Source: Alphaproteobacteria bacterium (GTDB taxonomy: Bacteria > Pseudomonadota > Alphaproteobacteria > Puniceispirillales > Puniceispirillaceae). Taken from it: 6,584 nt of DNA. The translations under genes were made by a program, and so were the position numbers. The notes below the pieces were generated by a model. The model ran no database searches. It was not told the origin of the DNA and saw only the letters and a program-made list of their open reading frames with translations. The DNA lies in contig WTJO01000022.1 in assembly GCA_011524805.1 (NCBI GenBank), positions 1-6,584 of the forward strand, given 5' to 3'. Positions 1 through 6,584 of the stretch are shown one piece after another. The first letter of the stretch is position 1; each line of letters opens with the position of its first letter.

Positions 1-290
1 ATGTCATAACGTGTGGTGCGGCGTGAGCCATCATCACGCGGCTCTGCTTCGATGGTAATGGCCTGCGCCGGACAGACAGCCTCGCATAATTTACATGCAA
101 TACATCTTTCCTCGCCATTCGGATAGCGGCGCAAGGCATGTTCACCCCGAAATCGCGGAGACAGCACACCTTTTTCATAAGGGTAGTTCAATGTCACTTT
201 CGGCTTGAAGAAATATTTCAGGGTCAGCATCAGCCCCCGAACCATCTCAAGCAGTAAAAATGACCGCAATGCATTTACCATTGAGCTCAT
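1..290 (-). CDS. nuoI: NADH-quinone oxidoreductase subunit I, N-terminal part (cut by window edge)
   Basis: NuoI is the peripheral-arm ferredoxin-like subunit that carries two [4Fe-4S] clusters (N6a and N6b) and passes electrons from NuoG toward cluster N2 in NuoB. I translated this from the minus strand. The first 96 codons are present and the reading frame runs off the left edge, so the rest of the family's roughly 160 residues is missing. The N-terminal amphipathic stretch (residues about 5-30) is followed by RGEHALRRYPNGEERCIACK (residues 48-67). The first ferredoxin motif has Cys63, Cys66, Cys69 and Cys73. The second cluster motif lies outside the window. The start ATG at 290 was chosen because AAGGG lies 9 nt upstream. 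In-frame ATGs at 299 and 281 are alternatives; the one at 299 abuts the AAGGG with no spacer. It follows nuoH after 47 nt, the standard order. Family assignment is very secure; the exact start is less so. Confidence 0.96.
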   Translation of the reverse strand, partial: MSSMVNALRSFLLLEMVRGLMLTLKYFFKPKVTLNYPYEKGVLSPRFRGEHALRRYPNGEERCIACKLCEAVCPAQAITIEAEPRDDGSRRTTRYD

Positions 291-299
291 TATCTGCAT

Positions 300-304
300 C
301 CCTT
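300..304 (-). promoter_or_regulatory. Ribosome binding site for nuoI
   Basis: AAGGG, preceded by a run of A on the minus strand (up to position 308), sits 9 nt before the ATG at 290. It directly abuts the earlier in-frame ATG at 299, which argues for initiation at 290. This is inferred from Shine-Dalgarno spacing only. Confidence 0.6.
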
Positions 305-337
305 TTTTATTGTCATGACCTGTTCACTCCCATAAAG

Positions 338-1336
338 CTATGCCAGCGCGCCGGTAGCGACCAGATAGCCGGCCGTAAGCACAACATATAACAGCGAGAA
401 TGGCAGGAAAATTTTCCAGCCAAGCCGCATCAGCTGGTCATAGCGGTATCGCGGAGTTGTTGCCCGCACCCATAAAAATACAAACAGCACCAGACAGATT
501 TTCAAAATAAACCATATCGGCCCCGGAATAAGATTGAACGGAGCAATATCAACAGGTGGCAGCCATCCGCCCAGAAACAGCACAACCGTCATGCCTGACA
601 TCAGGATCATATTGGCATACTCGCCAAGGAAAAATAGCGCAAAGCTCATAGATGAATATTCGACAAAATAGCCAGCCACTAGTTCTGATTCACCTTCTGG
701 CAGGTCAAATGGCGCCCTGTTGGTCTCAGCCAGTGTCGAGATGAAAAACACAATAAACATCGGGAATAGCGGCAAGAAGAACCACATATTTCTCTGTGCT
801 TCGACAATAGCTGTAAGATTTAGTGAGCCAACACATAACAGCACATTGATAATCACCAGCCCCATAGATACCTCATAAGATACCATCTGGGCGGCAGAGC
901 GTAATGCGCCTAAAAAGGCATATTTTGAATTACTTGCCCAGCCAGCCATAATCACGCCGTAAACGCCAAGCGAGCTAACCGCAAATAAGTATAAAATACC
1001 TACATTAATATCGGCCAGCACCATGCCTTCGCCAAACGGGATAACAGCCCATGCGACCAGTGCCAGCACAAAGGTCAGCATTGGTGCTATCAGAAATACC
1101 ACCTTGTCGGCGCCAGCGGGCAGAATAGTTTCCTTGGCAATCAGCTTTAATGCGTCTGCAAAAGGCTGAAACAGGCCAAAAGGCCCGACCACATTTGGTC
1201 CTTTCCTGAGCTGCATAAAGCCGATGACACGGCGTTCAGCAAGCGTAAGATACGCTACCCCGATTAATAGCGGGACAGTTACTGCCAGAATCTGCAGTAC
1301 AATCCAGCCAAGTTCTAAATACCATTCCTGTTGCAT
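338..1336 (-). CDS. nuoH: NADH-quinone oxidoreductase subunit H (membrane subunit at the quinone chamber)
   Basis: NuoH (the ND1 homologue) is an integral membrane subunit that forms the entry of the quinone channel and links the peripheral arm to the proton-pumping subunits. The 332-residue protein is close to the usual alphaproteobacterial length. About eight hydrophobic segments are visible, near residues 8-33, 78-100, 112-133, 152-175, 186-202, 230-258, 272-291 and 308-328. Family signatures are AERRVIGFMQLRKGPN (33-48), SNSKYAFLGALRSAAQ (135-150), the acidic loop AETNRAPFDLPEGESELV (203-220) with Glu204, Glu214, Glu216 and Glu218, and RATTPRYRYDQLMRLGWK near residues 291-308. The ATG at 1336 lies 11 nt after the nuoG stop, which suggests coupled translation. 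The gene ends in TAG. Nothing is missing or broken. Identification is based on recognised family motifs and operon position. Confidence 0.98.
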   Translation of the reverse strand: MQQEWYLELGWIVLQILAVTVPLLIGVAYLTLAERRVIGFMQLRKGPNVVGPFGLFQPFADALKLIAKETILPAGADKVVFLIAPMLTFVLALVAWAVIPFGEGMVLADINVGILYLFAVSSLGVYGVIMAGWASNSKYAFLGALRSAAQMVSYEVSMGLVIINVLLCVGSLNLTAIVEAQRNMWFFLPLFPMFIVFFISTLAETNRAPFDLPEGESELVAGYFVEYSSMSFALFFLGEYANMILMSGMTVVLFLGGWLPPVDIAPFNLIPGPIWFILKICLVLFVFLWVRATTPRYRYDQLMRLGWKIFLPFSLLYVVLTAGYLVATGALA

Positions 1337-1340
1337 CTGT

Positions 1341-1344
1341 CCCC
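1341..1344 (-). promoter_or_regulatory. Probable ribosome binding site for nuoH
   Basis: GGGG (within GGGCGGGG on the minus strand) lies between the nuoG stop and the nuoH ATG, with a short 4-nt spacer. The match is G-rich rather than a classic GGAGG, so initiation may depend partly on coupling to nuoG translation. Confidence 0.4.
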
Positions 1345-1347
1345 GCC

Positions 1348-3405
1348 CTATTCCGCCGCATCCAGCACATCAGACTGTGCAGCAAGATGACATGCCGCCA
1401 TGGTTTCTGATGAGCGTGAAATAGCACAACTCATATGATAGGATGAAAGCGCCGATGTTAATGGCTGGTCTAAAAGCTTGCCCGCACGGCCAAACTTCGC
1501 CCATTTTTCAGAGGCAGGCGCATCCAGTTCGGCCAGATGCGGTACAGCCTCAATCAGGGCTGATCTTAGCGCATCTAGCGTATCAAAGCCAATTGAACAG
1601 CCTGCACGTTCTGACAAGGCGCGGATAATCGCCCAGTCTTCTCTGGCTTCGCCTGGCGGGAATACAGCCCGGGCGCCCATCTGAACCCTGCCTTCAAAAT
1701 TGACATATATGCCGTCTTTTTCCGTATAGGCGGCGGCAGGCAGGATAATATCTGCGGCCTGCGCGCCAGCATCGCCATGATGGCCGACATAGACAACAAA
1801 GCTATTGGCAAAATCTGCCATATCCATCTCATCAGCGCCATGAAGCCAGACCAGCTTAATCTCGCCTTTTGCGGCGGCTTTCCGGATACCGGCAACATCC
1901 TTGCCACCCTTTTGCGGCACAAAGCCCATATCAAGCCCTGCCACGCGAGACGCGGCAAGATGCAGCATGTTAAAGCCGTTCCAGTCTTTGCTCACAGCCC
2001 CGACCTGTTCGGCAATCTGATAGCCTAGCGCATGGATAGCGGCACCATCAGCGCGCCGCAATGCCCCCATCCCCATAATGATCATCGGGCGCTTTGCCTT
2101 TTTCAGTATTTTGGCAAATTTATGTTTTCCTGAGGCGATCTTTTCAAGCTGGCCTACATCATCACCAAGATATTCAACAGGATAGGTCAAATCGGCCGAG
2201 GCACCCAGATGGGCGACTGGCAAACGGCTGTGAAGATAATTACGGCGGATACGCGCATTCAGAACAGGTGCTTCTATTCTTGGATTGCTGCCTATAATCA
2301 GAATTGCATCTGCATCATCAATGCCGGCGATGGTCGAGTTAAACAGATAGCTACTGCGCGGTTTGGCAGATATTTTTGCACCATCCTGACGACAATCAAT
2401 ATGCGGGCTGTCTAGCTTGTGGAAGAACGTTTTCAGCGCAAACATGGTTTCAGCATCAAGCTGGTCGCCAGCAATCGCAGCCATTTCAGCGCCTTTAAGT
2501 TTTTTCATTTTTGGCGCCAGCACGGCAAATGCCTCATCCCAGCTTGCCGGCATCAGCCTGCCTTCGGCATTTCTGATATAGGGTTTATCAAGACGCTGAC
2601 GTTTCAGACCATCAATAGCATAGCGTGTCTTATCGCCAATCCACTCTTCATTCACATCTTCATGAAGGCGCGGCAATACGCGCATTACCTGACTGCCGCG
2701 AGCGTCAATCCGGATATTTGCGCCCATCGCATCCATCACATCGACAGATTCAACCTTGGTCAATTCCCACGGGCGTGCGACAAACGCATAAGGGCGCGAG
2801 GTCAGCGCACCAACAGGGCATAAATCAATTACATTCGCTGATAATTCAGATGCAAGTGTCTGTTCAAGATAGGTAGTAATCTCAACATTTTCACCGCGCC
2901 CAATAGCGCCAAGCTCTGGCACGCCGGCCACTTCGGTCGAAAACCGGACACATCTGGTACAATGGATACAGCGTGTCATAACTGTTTTAATCAGTGGGCC
3001 CATATGTTTTTCACTGACAGCCCGTTTATTCTCTGAATATCTGGAACAGTCATGGCCATAGCCCATTGCCTGATCCTGCAAGTCACATTCGCCGCCCTGA
3101 TCACAAATTGGACAGTCTAGCGGATGATTTACCAGCAGAAATTCCATCACCCCTTCACGCGCCTGTTTTACGCGGTCAGTTTCGGTGCTGATAACCATAC
3201 CCTCACCGGCTGGCATAGCGCAGGAGGCAACAGGTTTGGGGGCGCGTTCCATATCAACCAGACACATCCGGCAATTGCCTGCGATTGACAGCCGGTCATG
3301 ATAACAAAAGCGTGGCACTTCAACACCAGCTTCTTCACAGGCCTGCAGAACGGTCGCGCCGTCTTCTACCTCTACTTCGGTGCCATTAACTGTTAGTTTT
3401 GGCAT
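1348..3405 (-). CDS. nuoG: NADH-quinone oxidoreductase subunit G (Fe-S subunit of the NADH module)
   Basis: NuoG is the large peripheral-arm subunit that carries electrons from NuoF toward NuoI through Fe-S clusters N1b, N5 and N4. The N-terminal ferredoxin domain (about 1-78) has [2Fe-2S] ligands Cys34, Cys45, Cys48 and Cys62. The next motif, HPLDCPICDQGGECDLQD (94-111), gives the His94/Cys98/Cys101/Cys107 ligands of N5. TRCIHCTRCVRF plus DLCPVGAL supplies Cys146, Cys149, Cys152 and Cys196 for N4. The remainder is a molybdopterin-oxidoreductase-like domain without expected cofactor function, including GHHGDAGAQAADIILPAAAY (541-560) and PPGEAREDW (583-591). The CxxCxxxC motif of the extra N7 cluster is absent, and the C-terminal AISRSSETMAAC is like mitochondrial and alphaproteobacterial homologues. 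Length (685) is normal for that group. It starts 9 nt after nuoF and ends in DAAE-TAG. Confidence 0.98.
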   Translation of the reverse strand: MPKLTVNGTEVEVEDGATVLQACEEAGVEVPRFCYHDRLSIAGNCRMCLVDMERAPKPVASCAMPAGEGMVISTETDRVKQAREGVMEFLLVNHPLDCPICDQGGECDLQDQAMGYGHDCSRYSENKRAVSEKHMGPLIKTVMTRCIHCTRCVRFSTEVAGVPELGAIGRGENVEITTYLEQTLASELSANVIDLCPVGALTSRPYAFVARPWELTKVESVDVMDAMGANIRIDARGSQVMRVLPRLHEDVNEEWIGDKTRYAIDGLKRQRLDKPYIRNAEGRLMPASWDEAFAVLAPKMKKLKGAEMAAIAGDQLDAETMFALKTFFHKLDSPHIDCRQDGAKISAKPRSSYLFNSTIAGIDDADAILIIGSNPRIEAPVLNARIRRNYLHSRLPVAHLGASADLTYPVEYLGDDVGQLEKIASGKHKFAKILKKAKRPMIIMGMGALRRADGAAIHALGYQIAEQVGAVSKDWNGFNMLHLAASRVAGLDMGFVPQKGGKDVAGIRKAAAKGEIKLVWLHGADEMDMADFANSFVVYVGHHGDAGAQAADIILPAAAYTEKDGIYVNFEGRVQMGARAVFPPGEAREDWAIIRALSERAGCSIGFDTLDALRSALIEAVPHLAELDAPASEKWAKFGRAGKLLDQPLTSALSSYHMSCAISRSSETMAACHLAAQSDVLDAAE

Positions 3406-3410
3406 CTAAT

Positions 3411-3415
3411 CCCCC
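3411..3415 (-). promoter_or_regulatory. Ribosome binding site for nuoG
   Basis: GGGGG on the minus strand is 5 nt before the nuoG ATG at 3405. Its first G is the last base of the nuoF TAG stop, so termination of nuoF and initiation of nuoG share sequence, consistent with translational coupling. Confidence 0.5.
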
Positions 3416-4701
3416 TATTCAGCCGCATCTACCACTGCACGATGAGCGGCAATGCGCTGTTCAATGACAGGCCTGAAATGTTTGATAAGTCCCTGAATAG
3501 GCCACGCCGCCGCATCGCCTAGCGCACAAATTGTATGCCCTTCTACTTGACGGGTTACCTGTTCCAGCGTTTCAATCTCATGCAACTCGGCCTCGCCGCG
3601 TACCATCCGGTCCATCATACGCCACATCCAGCCGGTACCTTCACGGCACGGTGTGCATTGACCGCAGCTTTCATGTTTGTAGAAATAGGATAATCGCGCA
3701 ATTGCCTTTACAATATCGGTGCTTTTATCCATTACGATGATACCTGCAGTGCCAAGACCTGTGCCAGCATTACGCAAAGCGTCAAAATCCATTGTCATGG
3801 TCTCGCACACATCTTTTGGCATTAGCGGCGTAGATGAGCCGCCCGGAATCACAGCCAGCAGATTATCCCAGCCGCCACGCACCCCGCCAGCGTGTTTTTC
3901 CAGCAGTTCTTTTAGCGGAATACCCATTTCTTCTTCCACATTACAGGGATTATTTACATGCCCTGAGATGCAGAATAATTTTGTGCCGGTATTATTTTCC
4001 TTGCCAAGTCCGGCAAACCACGCCCCGCCACGCCGCATGATGGTTGGCGTTACCGCAATTGATTCAACATTATTGATGGTTGTAGGACATCCCCACAGCC
4101 CGACCCCTGCCGGAAAAGGCGGCTTCAGACGCGGCTGGCCTTTCTTGCCTTCTAGAGATTCGAGCAGTGCTGTTTCTTCTCCGCAAATATAGGCGCCTGC
4201 CCCTCTATGCAGATAAATGTCGAAATCCCAGCCGGATTTAGCGGCATTTTTGCCAAGCAGTCCTGCGGCATAGGCCTCGTCAATCGCGGCCTGTAGACGG
4301 CGCGCTTCATTCACAAACTCGCCGCGAATATAGATATAGGCGGCATGGGCACGCATCGCAAACCCCGCAACCAGACAGCCTTCTAGCAATTTATGCGGCT
4401 CGTGCCTTAGAATATCTCTGTCTTTACATGTACCGGGCTCGGATTCATCTGCATTAACAACCAGATAATGCGGACGGCTGCCAATTTCTTTCGGCATAAA
4501 TGACCATTTTAGACCAGTCGGAAAGCCTGCTCCGCCTCTGCCTCTCAGACCGGAAGATTTAATCTCTTCAATAATATCGTCATGGCCACGCTTCAGGATG
4601 GCGGCTGTCTTGTCCCAGTCACCACGTTTTTTTGCACCTTTCAGCCCGGGATCATCCCAGCCATAAATATTGGTGAAAATTCTGTCCTTATCTGCAAGCA
4701 T
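3415..4701 (-). CDS. nuoF: NADH-quinone oxidoreductase subunit F (NADH- and FMN-binding subunit)
   Basis: NuoF oxidises NADH, passes the hydride to FMN, and sends electrons one at a time to its [4Fe-4S] cluster N3. The 428-residue protein has the glycine-rich nucleotide motif GLRGRGGAGFPTGLKW (51-66), the FMN-site segment NADESEPGTCKDRDI (83-97), GAYICGEETALLESLEG (169-185), and PTTINNVES (206-214). A soluble-ligand-binding-type β-grasp region follows (about 255-305). The C-terminal Fe-S domain holds ESCGQCTPCREGTGW with Cys346, Cys349 and Cys352, and the fourth ligand Cys392 in HTICALGDAAAWP. Length and motif order are normal for the family. The ATG at 4701 is 5 nt after the nuoE stop. Only a weak GGA lies upstream (4713-4715), so coupling to nuoE is plausible. 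It ends in DAAE-TAG, like NuoG. Confidence 0.98.
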   Translation of the reverse strand: MLADKDRIFTNIYGWDDPGLKGAKKRGDWDKTAAILKRGHDDIIEEIKSSGLRGRGGAGFPTGLKWSFMPKEIGSRPHYLVVNADESEPGTCKDRDILRHEPHKLLEGCLVAGFAMRAHAAYIYIRGEFVNEARRLQAAIDEAYAAGLLGKNAAKSGWDFDIYLHRGAGAYICGEETALLESLEGKKGQPRLKPPFPAGVGLWGCPTTINNVESIAVTPTIMRRGGAWFAGLGKENNTGTKLFCISGHVNNPCNVEEEMGIPLKELLEKHAGGVRGGWDNLLAVIPGGSSTPLMPKDVCETMTMDFDALRNAGTGLGTAGIIVMDKSTDIVKAIARLSYFYKHESCGQCTPCREGTGWMWRMMDRMVRGEAELHEIETLEQVTRQVEGHTICALGDAAAWPIQGLIKHFRPVIEQRIAAHRAVVDAAE

Positions 4702-4706
4702 CGTGT

Positions 4707-5336
4707 CTATTTTCCAGCTGATTTACTGTCTTTTTTGACAGTTTTCAGAGTTGTTGTGCCTGTGCTGGCTTCCGAACCCTGACGGTTGATAACAGACCCG
4801 TGAGGCGGCTGTTCACCTGCCTGTAACTGGTCAATTAATGCGGCTGTGGACTGATAGTCCAGATCTTCATAAAAATCGTCATTAAGCTGGATGATAGGCG
4901 CATTCACACACGCACCCAGACACTCAACTTCCAGCATGCTGAACTGGCCACAGGCAGACGTCTCGCCAGACGAAATATCCAGCTTATCCTTGATACAGCG
5001 GATTACATCATCAGAGCCCCGCAGCATGCAGGGGGTGGTGCCACATACCTGAAAAAACCATTTCCCAACAGGCTTCAGATTATACATGGTATAGAAGCTT
5101 GCAACCTCTAGAACCCGCATTTTTGGCATATCCAGCCTGTCAGCAATCTCTTCAATCGCCTTCATCGGTATCCAGTTATCATGCTGGCGCTGGGCAATAT
5201 CAAGCAATGGCATTACCGCACTTTGCTTGCGCTCTTCTGGATATTTTGCCAGATGACGCTTAATCTCTGCCTCGCTCTCGGCGCTAAAGACAAAACTGTC
5301 AGGTTGCTGTTCTGCAACGATTGATTCAATACTCAT
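4707..5336 (-). CDS. nuoE: NADH-quinone oxidoreductase subunit E (2Fe-2S subunit, N1a)
   Basis: NuoE partners NuoF in the NADH-oxidising module and holds the [2Fe-2S] cluster N1a. The 209-residue protein has an N-terminal helical part (about 20-85, including KYPEERKQSAVMPLLDIAQR and VASFYTMYN). A thioredoxin-like domain follows, with ligands Cys98 and Cys103 in QVCGTTPCMLRG and Cys139 and Cys143 in ECLGACVNAP, the family's C-x4-C plus C-x3-C pattern. After about residue 175 there is a low-complexity tail with RQGSEASTGTTTLK and a lysine-rich end. A similar RQGSE...LT tail occurs in alphaproteobacterial homologues and makes this longer than the E. coli protein of about 166 residues. The start overlaps the nuoD stop as ATGA and has GGTGAG 8 nt upstream, which supports it. 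The gene ends in TAG. Confidence 0.98.
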   Translation of the reverse strand: MSIESIVAEQQPDSFVFSAESEAEIKRHLAKYPEERKQSAVMPLLDIAQRQHDNWIPMKAIEEIADRLDMPKMRVLEVASFYTMYNLKPVGKWFFQVCGTTPCMLRGSDDVIRCIKDKLDISSGETSACGQFSMLEVECLGACVNAPIIQLNDDFYEDLDYQSTAALIDQLQAGEQPPHGSVINRQGSEASTGTTTLKTVKKDSKSAGK

Positions 5337-6511
5337 CTGTCAATCTCACCAAATACAATATCCAGAGACCCGATAATGGCCACTGAATCGGCCAGCATAT
5401 GGCCCCGACACAAATAATCTACCGCAGACATGAAATAATAGCCCGGCGCTCGCAGACGAGCCCGATATGGCTTGTTTGTGCCATCTGATACCAGATAGAC
5501 CCCAAACTCGCCCTTTGGTGCCTCTACGGCGGTGTAGCTCTCGCCCGCAGGAACATGAAAGCCCTCAGTATATAGCTTGAAGTGATGTATCAATGCTTCC
5601 ATTGACTGTTTCATATCACCCCTACGTGGTGGCGTTACCTTGTTATTTTCAGCTAATACAGCGCCTTCCGGCATGTTGTTAATCGCCTGCTTAATGATTG
5701 AAAGCGACTGTTTCATCTCTTCAATCCGCACCAGATAGCGTGCATAGCAATCACCAGTACTACCGACAGGAATATCAAATTCCATCTCGTCATAACAATC
5801 ATAAGGCTGGGCTTTGCGTAAATCCCATGCCAGCCCTGTAGCTCTCAGACAAGGGCCTGACATGCCCAGATCAAGTGCTTCCTGCGTGTCCATTACGCCA
5901 ATATCAACCGTGCGCTGTTTGAAAATGCGGTTATTGGTAAGCAATGTTTCCAAATCTTTGATGAATGACGGGAATGTTTCTGCCCATGCCAGAATATCAT
6001 CTGTCAGACCATCTGGCAGATCCTGATGCACACCCCCCGGCCTGAAATAGGCAGCATGAAGCCTTGCGCCAGAGGCACGCTCATAAAATTCCATCAGCGC
6101 TTCACGTTCTTCAAACCCCCATAGAAGCGGTGTCATGGCACCAACATCAATGGCAAAAGTAGTCAGGTTCAGAATATGGTTCAGAATACGGCCAATTTCG
6201 CAATAAAGCACACGGATATATTGCGCGCGCTTTGGCACCTCGATACCAAGGGATTTTTCAATTGCCAGCGCCCATGCATGCTCCTGATTCATCGGAGAGA
6301 CATAATCAAGCCTGTCAAAATAGGGCAATGCCTGAAGATAGGTTTTATGCTCAATCAGCTTTTCTGTGCCGCGATGTAACAGCCCGACATGCGGGTCAGC
6401 CCTGTCAATCACCTCGCCATCCATTTCAAGCACAAGACGTAACACCCCATGGGCGGCGGGATGCTGTGGCCCGAAATTCAGGGTTAGTGGTCTGATCTGC
6501 ATCTCACCCAT
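5333..6511 (-). CDS. nuoD: NADH-quinone oxidoreductase subunit D (quinone-site subunit)
   Basis: NuoD, the 49-kDa subunit homologue related to the [NiFe] hydrogenase large subunit, lines the quinone-reduction site with NuoB. From the ATG at 6511 the protein is 392 residues, normal for the family. It opens with LNFGPQHPAAHGVLRLVLE, whose second His (His21) matches the quinone-site histidine. Tyr70 in DRLDYVSPMNQEH matches the quinone-binding tyrosine. HVGLLHRGTEKLIEHKTYLQ (41-60), the long central YRASGAR-type region (here YERASGARLHAAYFRPGGVH) and the C-terminal FGEIDR are all typical. The frame stays open to an ATG at 6547, which would add 12 very basic residues and overlap the end of nuoC. 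I prefer 6511 because GAGGGA lies 7 nt upstream and homologues start near here. An ATG at 6502 is a further alternative. The 3' end overlaps nuoE by 4 nt, and this is the only gene here that ends in TGA. Confidence 0.97.
   Translation of the reverse strand: MGEMQIRPLTLNFGPQHPAAHGVLRLVLEMDGEVIDRADPHVGLLHRGTEKLIEHKTYLQALPYFDRLDYVSPMNQEHAWALAIEKSLGIEVPKRAQYIRVLYCEIGRILNHILNLTTFAIDVGAMTPLLWGFEEREALMEFYERASGARLHAAYFRPGGVHQDLPDGLTDDILAWAETFPSFIKDLETLLTNNRIFKQRTVDIGVMDTQEALDLGMSGPCLRATGLAWDLRKAQPYDCYDEMEFDIPVGSTGDCYARYLVRIEEMKQSLSIIKQAINNMPEGAVLAENNKVTPPRRGDMKQSMEALIHHFKLYTEGFHVPAGESYTAVEAPKGEFGVYLVSDGTNKPYRARLRAPGYYFMSAVDYLCRGHMLADSVAIIGSLDIVFGEIDR
5345..5350 (-). promoter_or_regulatory. Ribosome binding site for nuoE
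   Basis: GGTGAG on the minus strand, inside the last codons of nuoD, is 8 nt before the nuoE ATG at 5336. Together with the ATGA overlap it supports this start and coupled translation from nuoD. Confidence 0.6.
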
Positions 6512-6515
6512 AGGC

Positions 6516-6584
6516 CTATCCCTCTGCCTTTTCTTCTGTTTCATCATCTTCGGCCGGCGCGGCTGGCATATCTAACTGCATGCC
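6516..6584 (-). CDS. nuoC: NADH-quinone oxidoreductase subunit C, C-terminal end (cut by window edge)
   Basis: Only the last 22 codons and the TAG stop are inside the window. On the minus strand they read GMQLDMPAAPAEDDETEEKA followed by EG. This acidic tail has no diagnostic domain, so the call rests mainly on position: an open frame entering from the right edge and ending 4 nt before nuoD, in the slot nuoC occupies in alphaproteobacterial complex I operons. The full NuoC would be a 30-kDa-type subunit of the connecting arm beside NuoD and NuoB. Acidic, poorly conserved C-terminal tails are common in NuoC of this group, which is consistent with the call. NuoC and NuoD are separate here, unlike the fused NuoCD of E. 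coli, because a stop codon and a good ribosome binding site lie between them. Confidence 0.8.
   Translation of the reverse strand, partial: GMQLDMPAAPAEDDETEEKAEG
6519..6524 (-). promoter_or_regulatory. Ribosome binding site for nuoD
   Basis: GAGGGA on the minus strand, overlapping the last sense codons of nuoC, lies 7 nt before the ATG at 6511. The spacing is poor for the ATG at 6502 and the site is downstream of the ATG at 6547, so it favours 6511 as the nuoD start. Confidence 0.65.

Noticed and set aside
311..330. Possible tiny reading frame and TCATGA palindrome in the nuoH-nuoI spacer
   Set aside because: The frame starting near 333 encodes only about six residues, and the palindrome is too short to be a terminator stem or a clear operator.
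1575..1958. 127-codon open frame on the minus strand in another frame of nuoG
   Set aside because: It overlaps conserved nuoG sequence in a different frame, and the nuoG frame shows uninterrupted family motifs across it, so it is neither a frameshift nor a separate gene.
2419..2823. 134-codon open frame on the plus strand, opposite nuoG
   Set aside because: It is fully antisense to conserved nuoG coding sequence, with no family motif and no supporting context.
3719..4192. 157-codon open frame on the plus strand, opposite nuoF
   Set aside because: It lies wholly antisense to a strongly conserved nuoF, has no recognisable domain, and its composition looks like an antisense shadow.
1..6584. 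Search for mobile elements, tRNA, CRISPR repeats, internal terminators or an inserted accessory gene
   Set aside because: Coding sequence of known complex I subunits fills almost the whole window, junctions are at most 47 nt, and no inverted repeats, repeat arrays or RNA gene signatures were seen. This is an ordinary housekeeping operon.

Overview
This window is a continuous stretch of a bacterial respiratory complex I (NDH-1, type I NADH:quinone oxidoreductase) operon, read entirely on the minus strand. In transcription order, from the right end leftward, it holds the 3' end of nuoC, complete nuoD, nuoE, nuoF, nuoG and nuoH, and the 5' part of nuoI, cut by the left edge. No other gene is supported. 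Spacings are very tight: nuoC-nuoD 4 nt with the start chosen here, nuoD-nuoE a 4-nt ATGA overlap, nuoE-nuoF 5 nt, nuoF-nuoG 9 nt, nuoG-nuoH 11 nt, nuoH-nuoI 47 nt. There is no room for an internal terminator or an extra gene, and no gene-free stretch reaches 300 bases.

The organism is most likely an alphaproteobacterium. The gene order, separate nuoC and nuoD, a NuoE with a family-like tail (RQGSEAS...TTTLK), a NuoG without the extra N7 cluster cysteines and with the ISR.S.TMA C-terminal motif, and a NuoI carrying RGEHALRRYPNGEERCIACK all fit the alphaproteobacterial/mitochondrial type of complex I. Base composition looks close to balanced (judged by eye), which is low for many alphaproteobacteria. 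A marine SAR116-like lineage would fit, but that is only a guess.

Functionally, NuoE, NuoF and NuoG form the NADH-oxidising N module: FMN in NuoF, and Fe-S clusters N1a in NuoE, N3 in NuoF, and N1b, N5 and N4 in NuoG. NuoC, NuoD and NuoI belong to the connecting Q module, which hands electrons through N6a/N6b (NuoI) and N2 (NuoB) to the quinone site lined by NuoD. NuoH is the membrane subunit that joins the quinone chamber to the proton-pumping arm. All ligand motifs expected for these subunits are visible, and no frameshift or missing key residue was found.

I found no novel system. The second-look items are small: five of the six stop codons are TAG, a short near-identical sequence spans the ends of nuoF and nuoG, and the starts of nuoD and nuoI are ambiguous.
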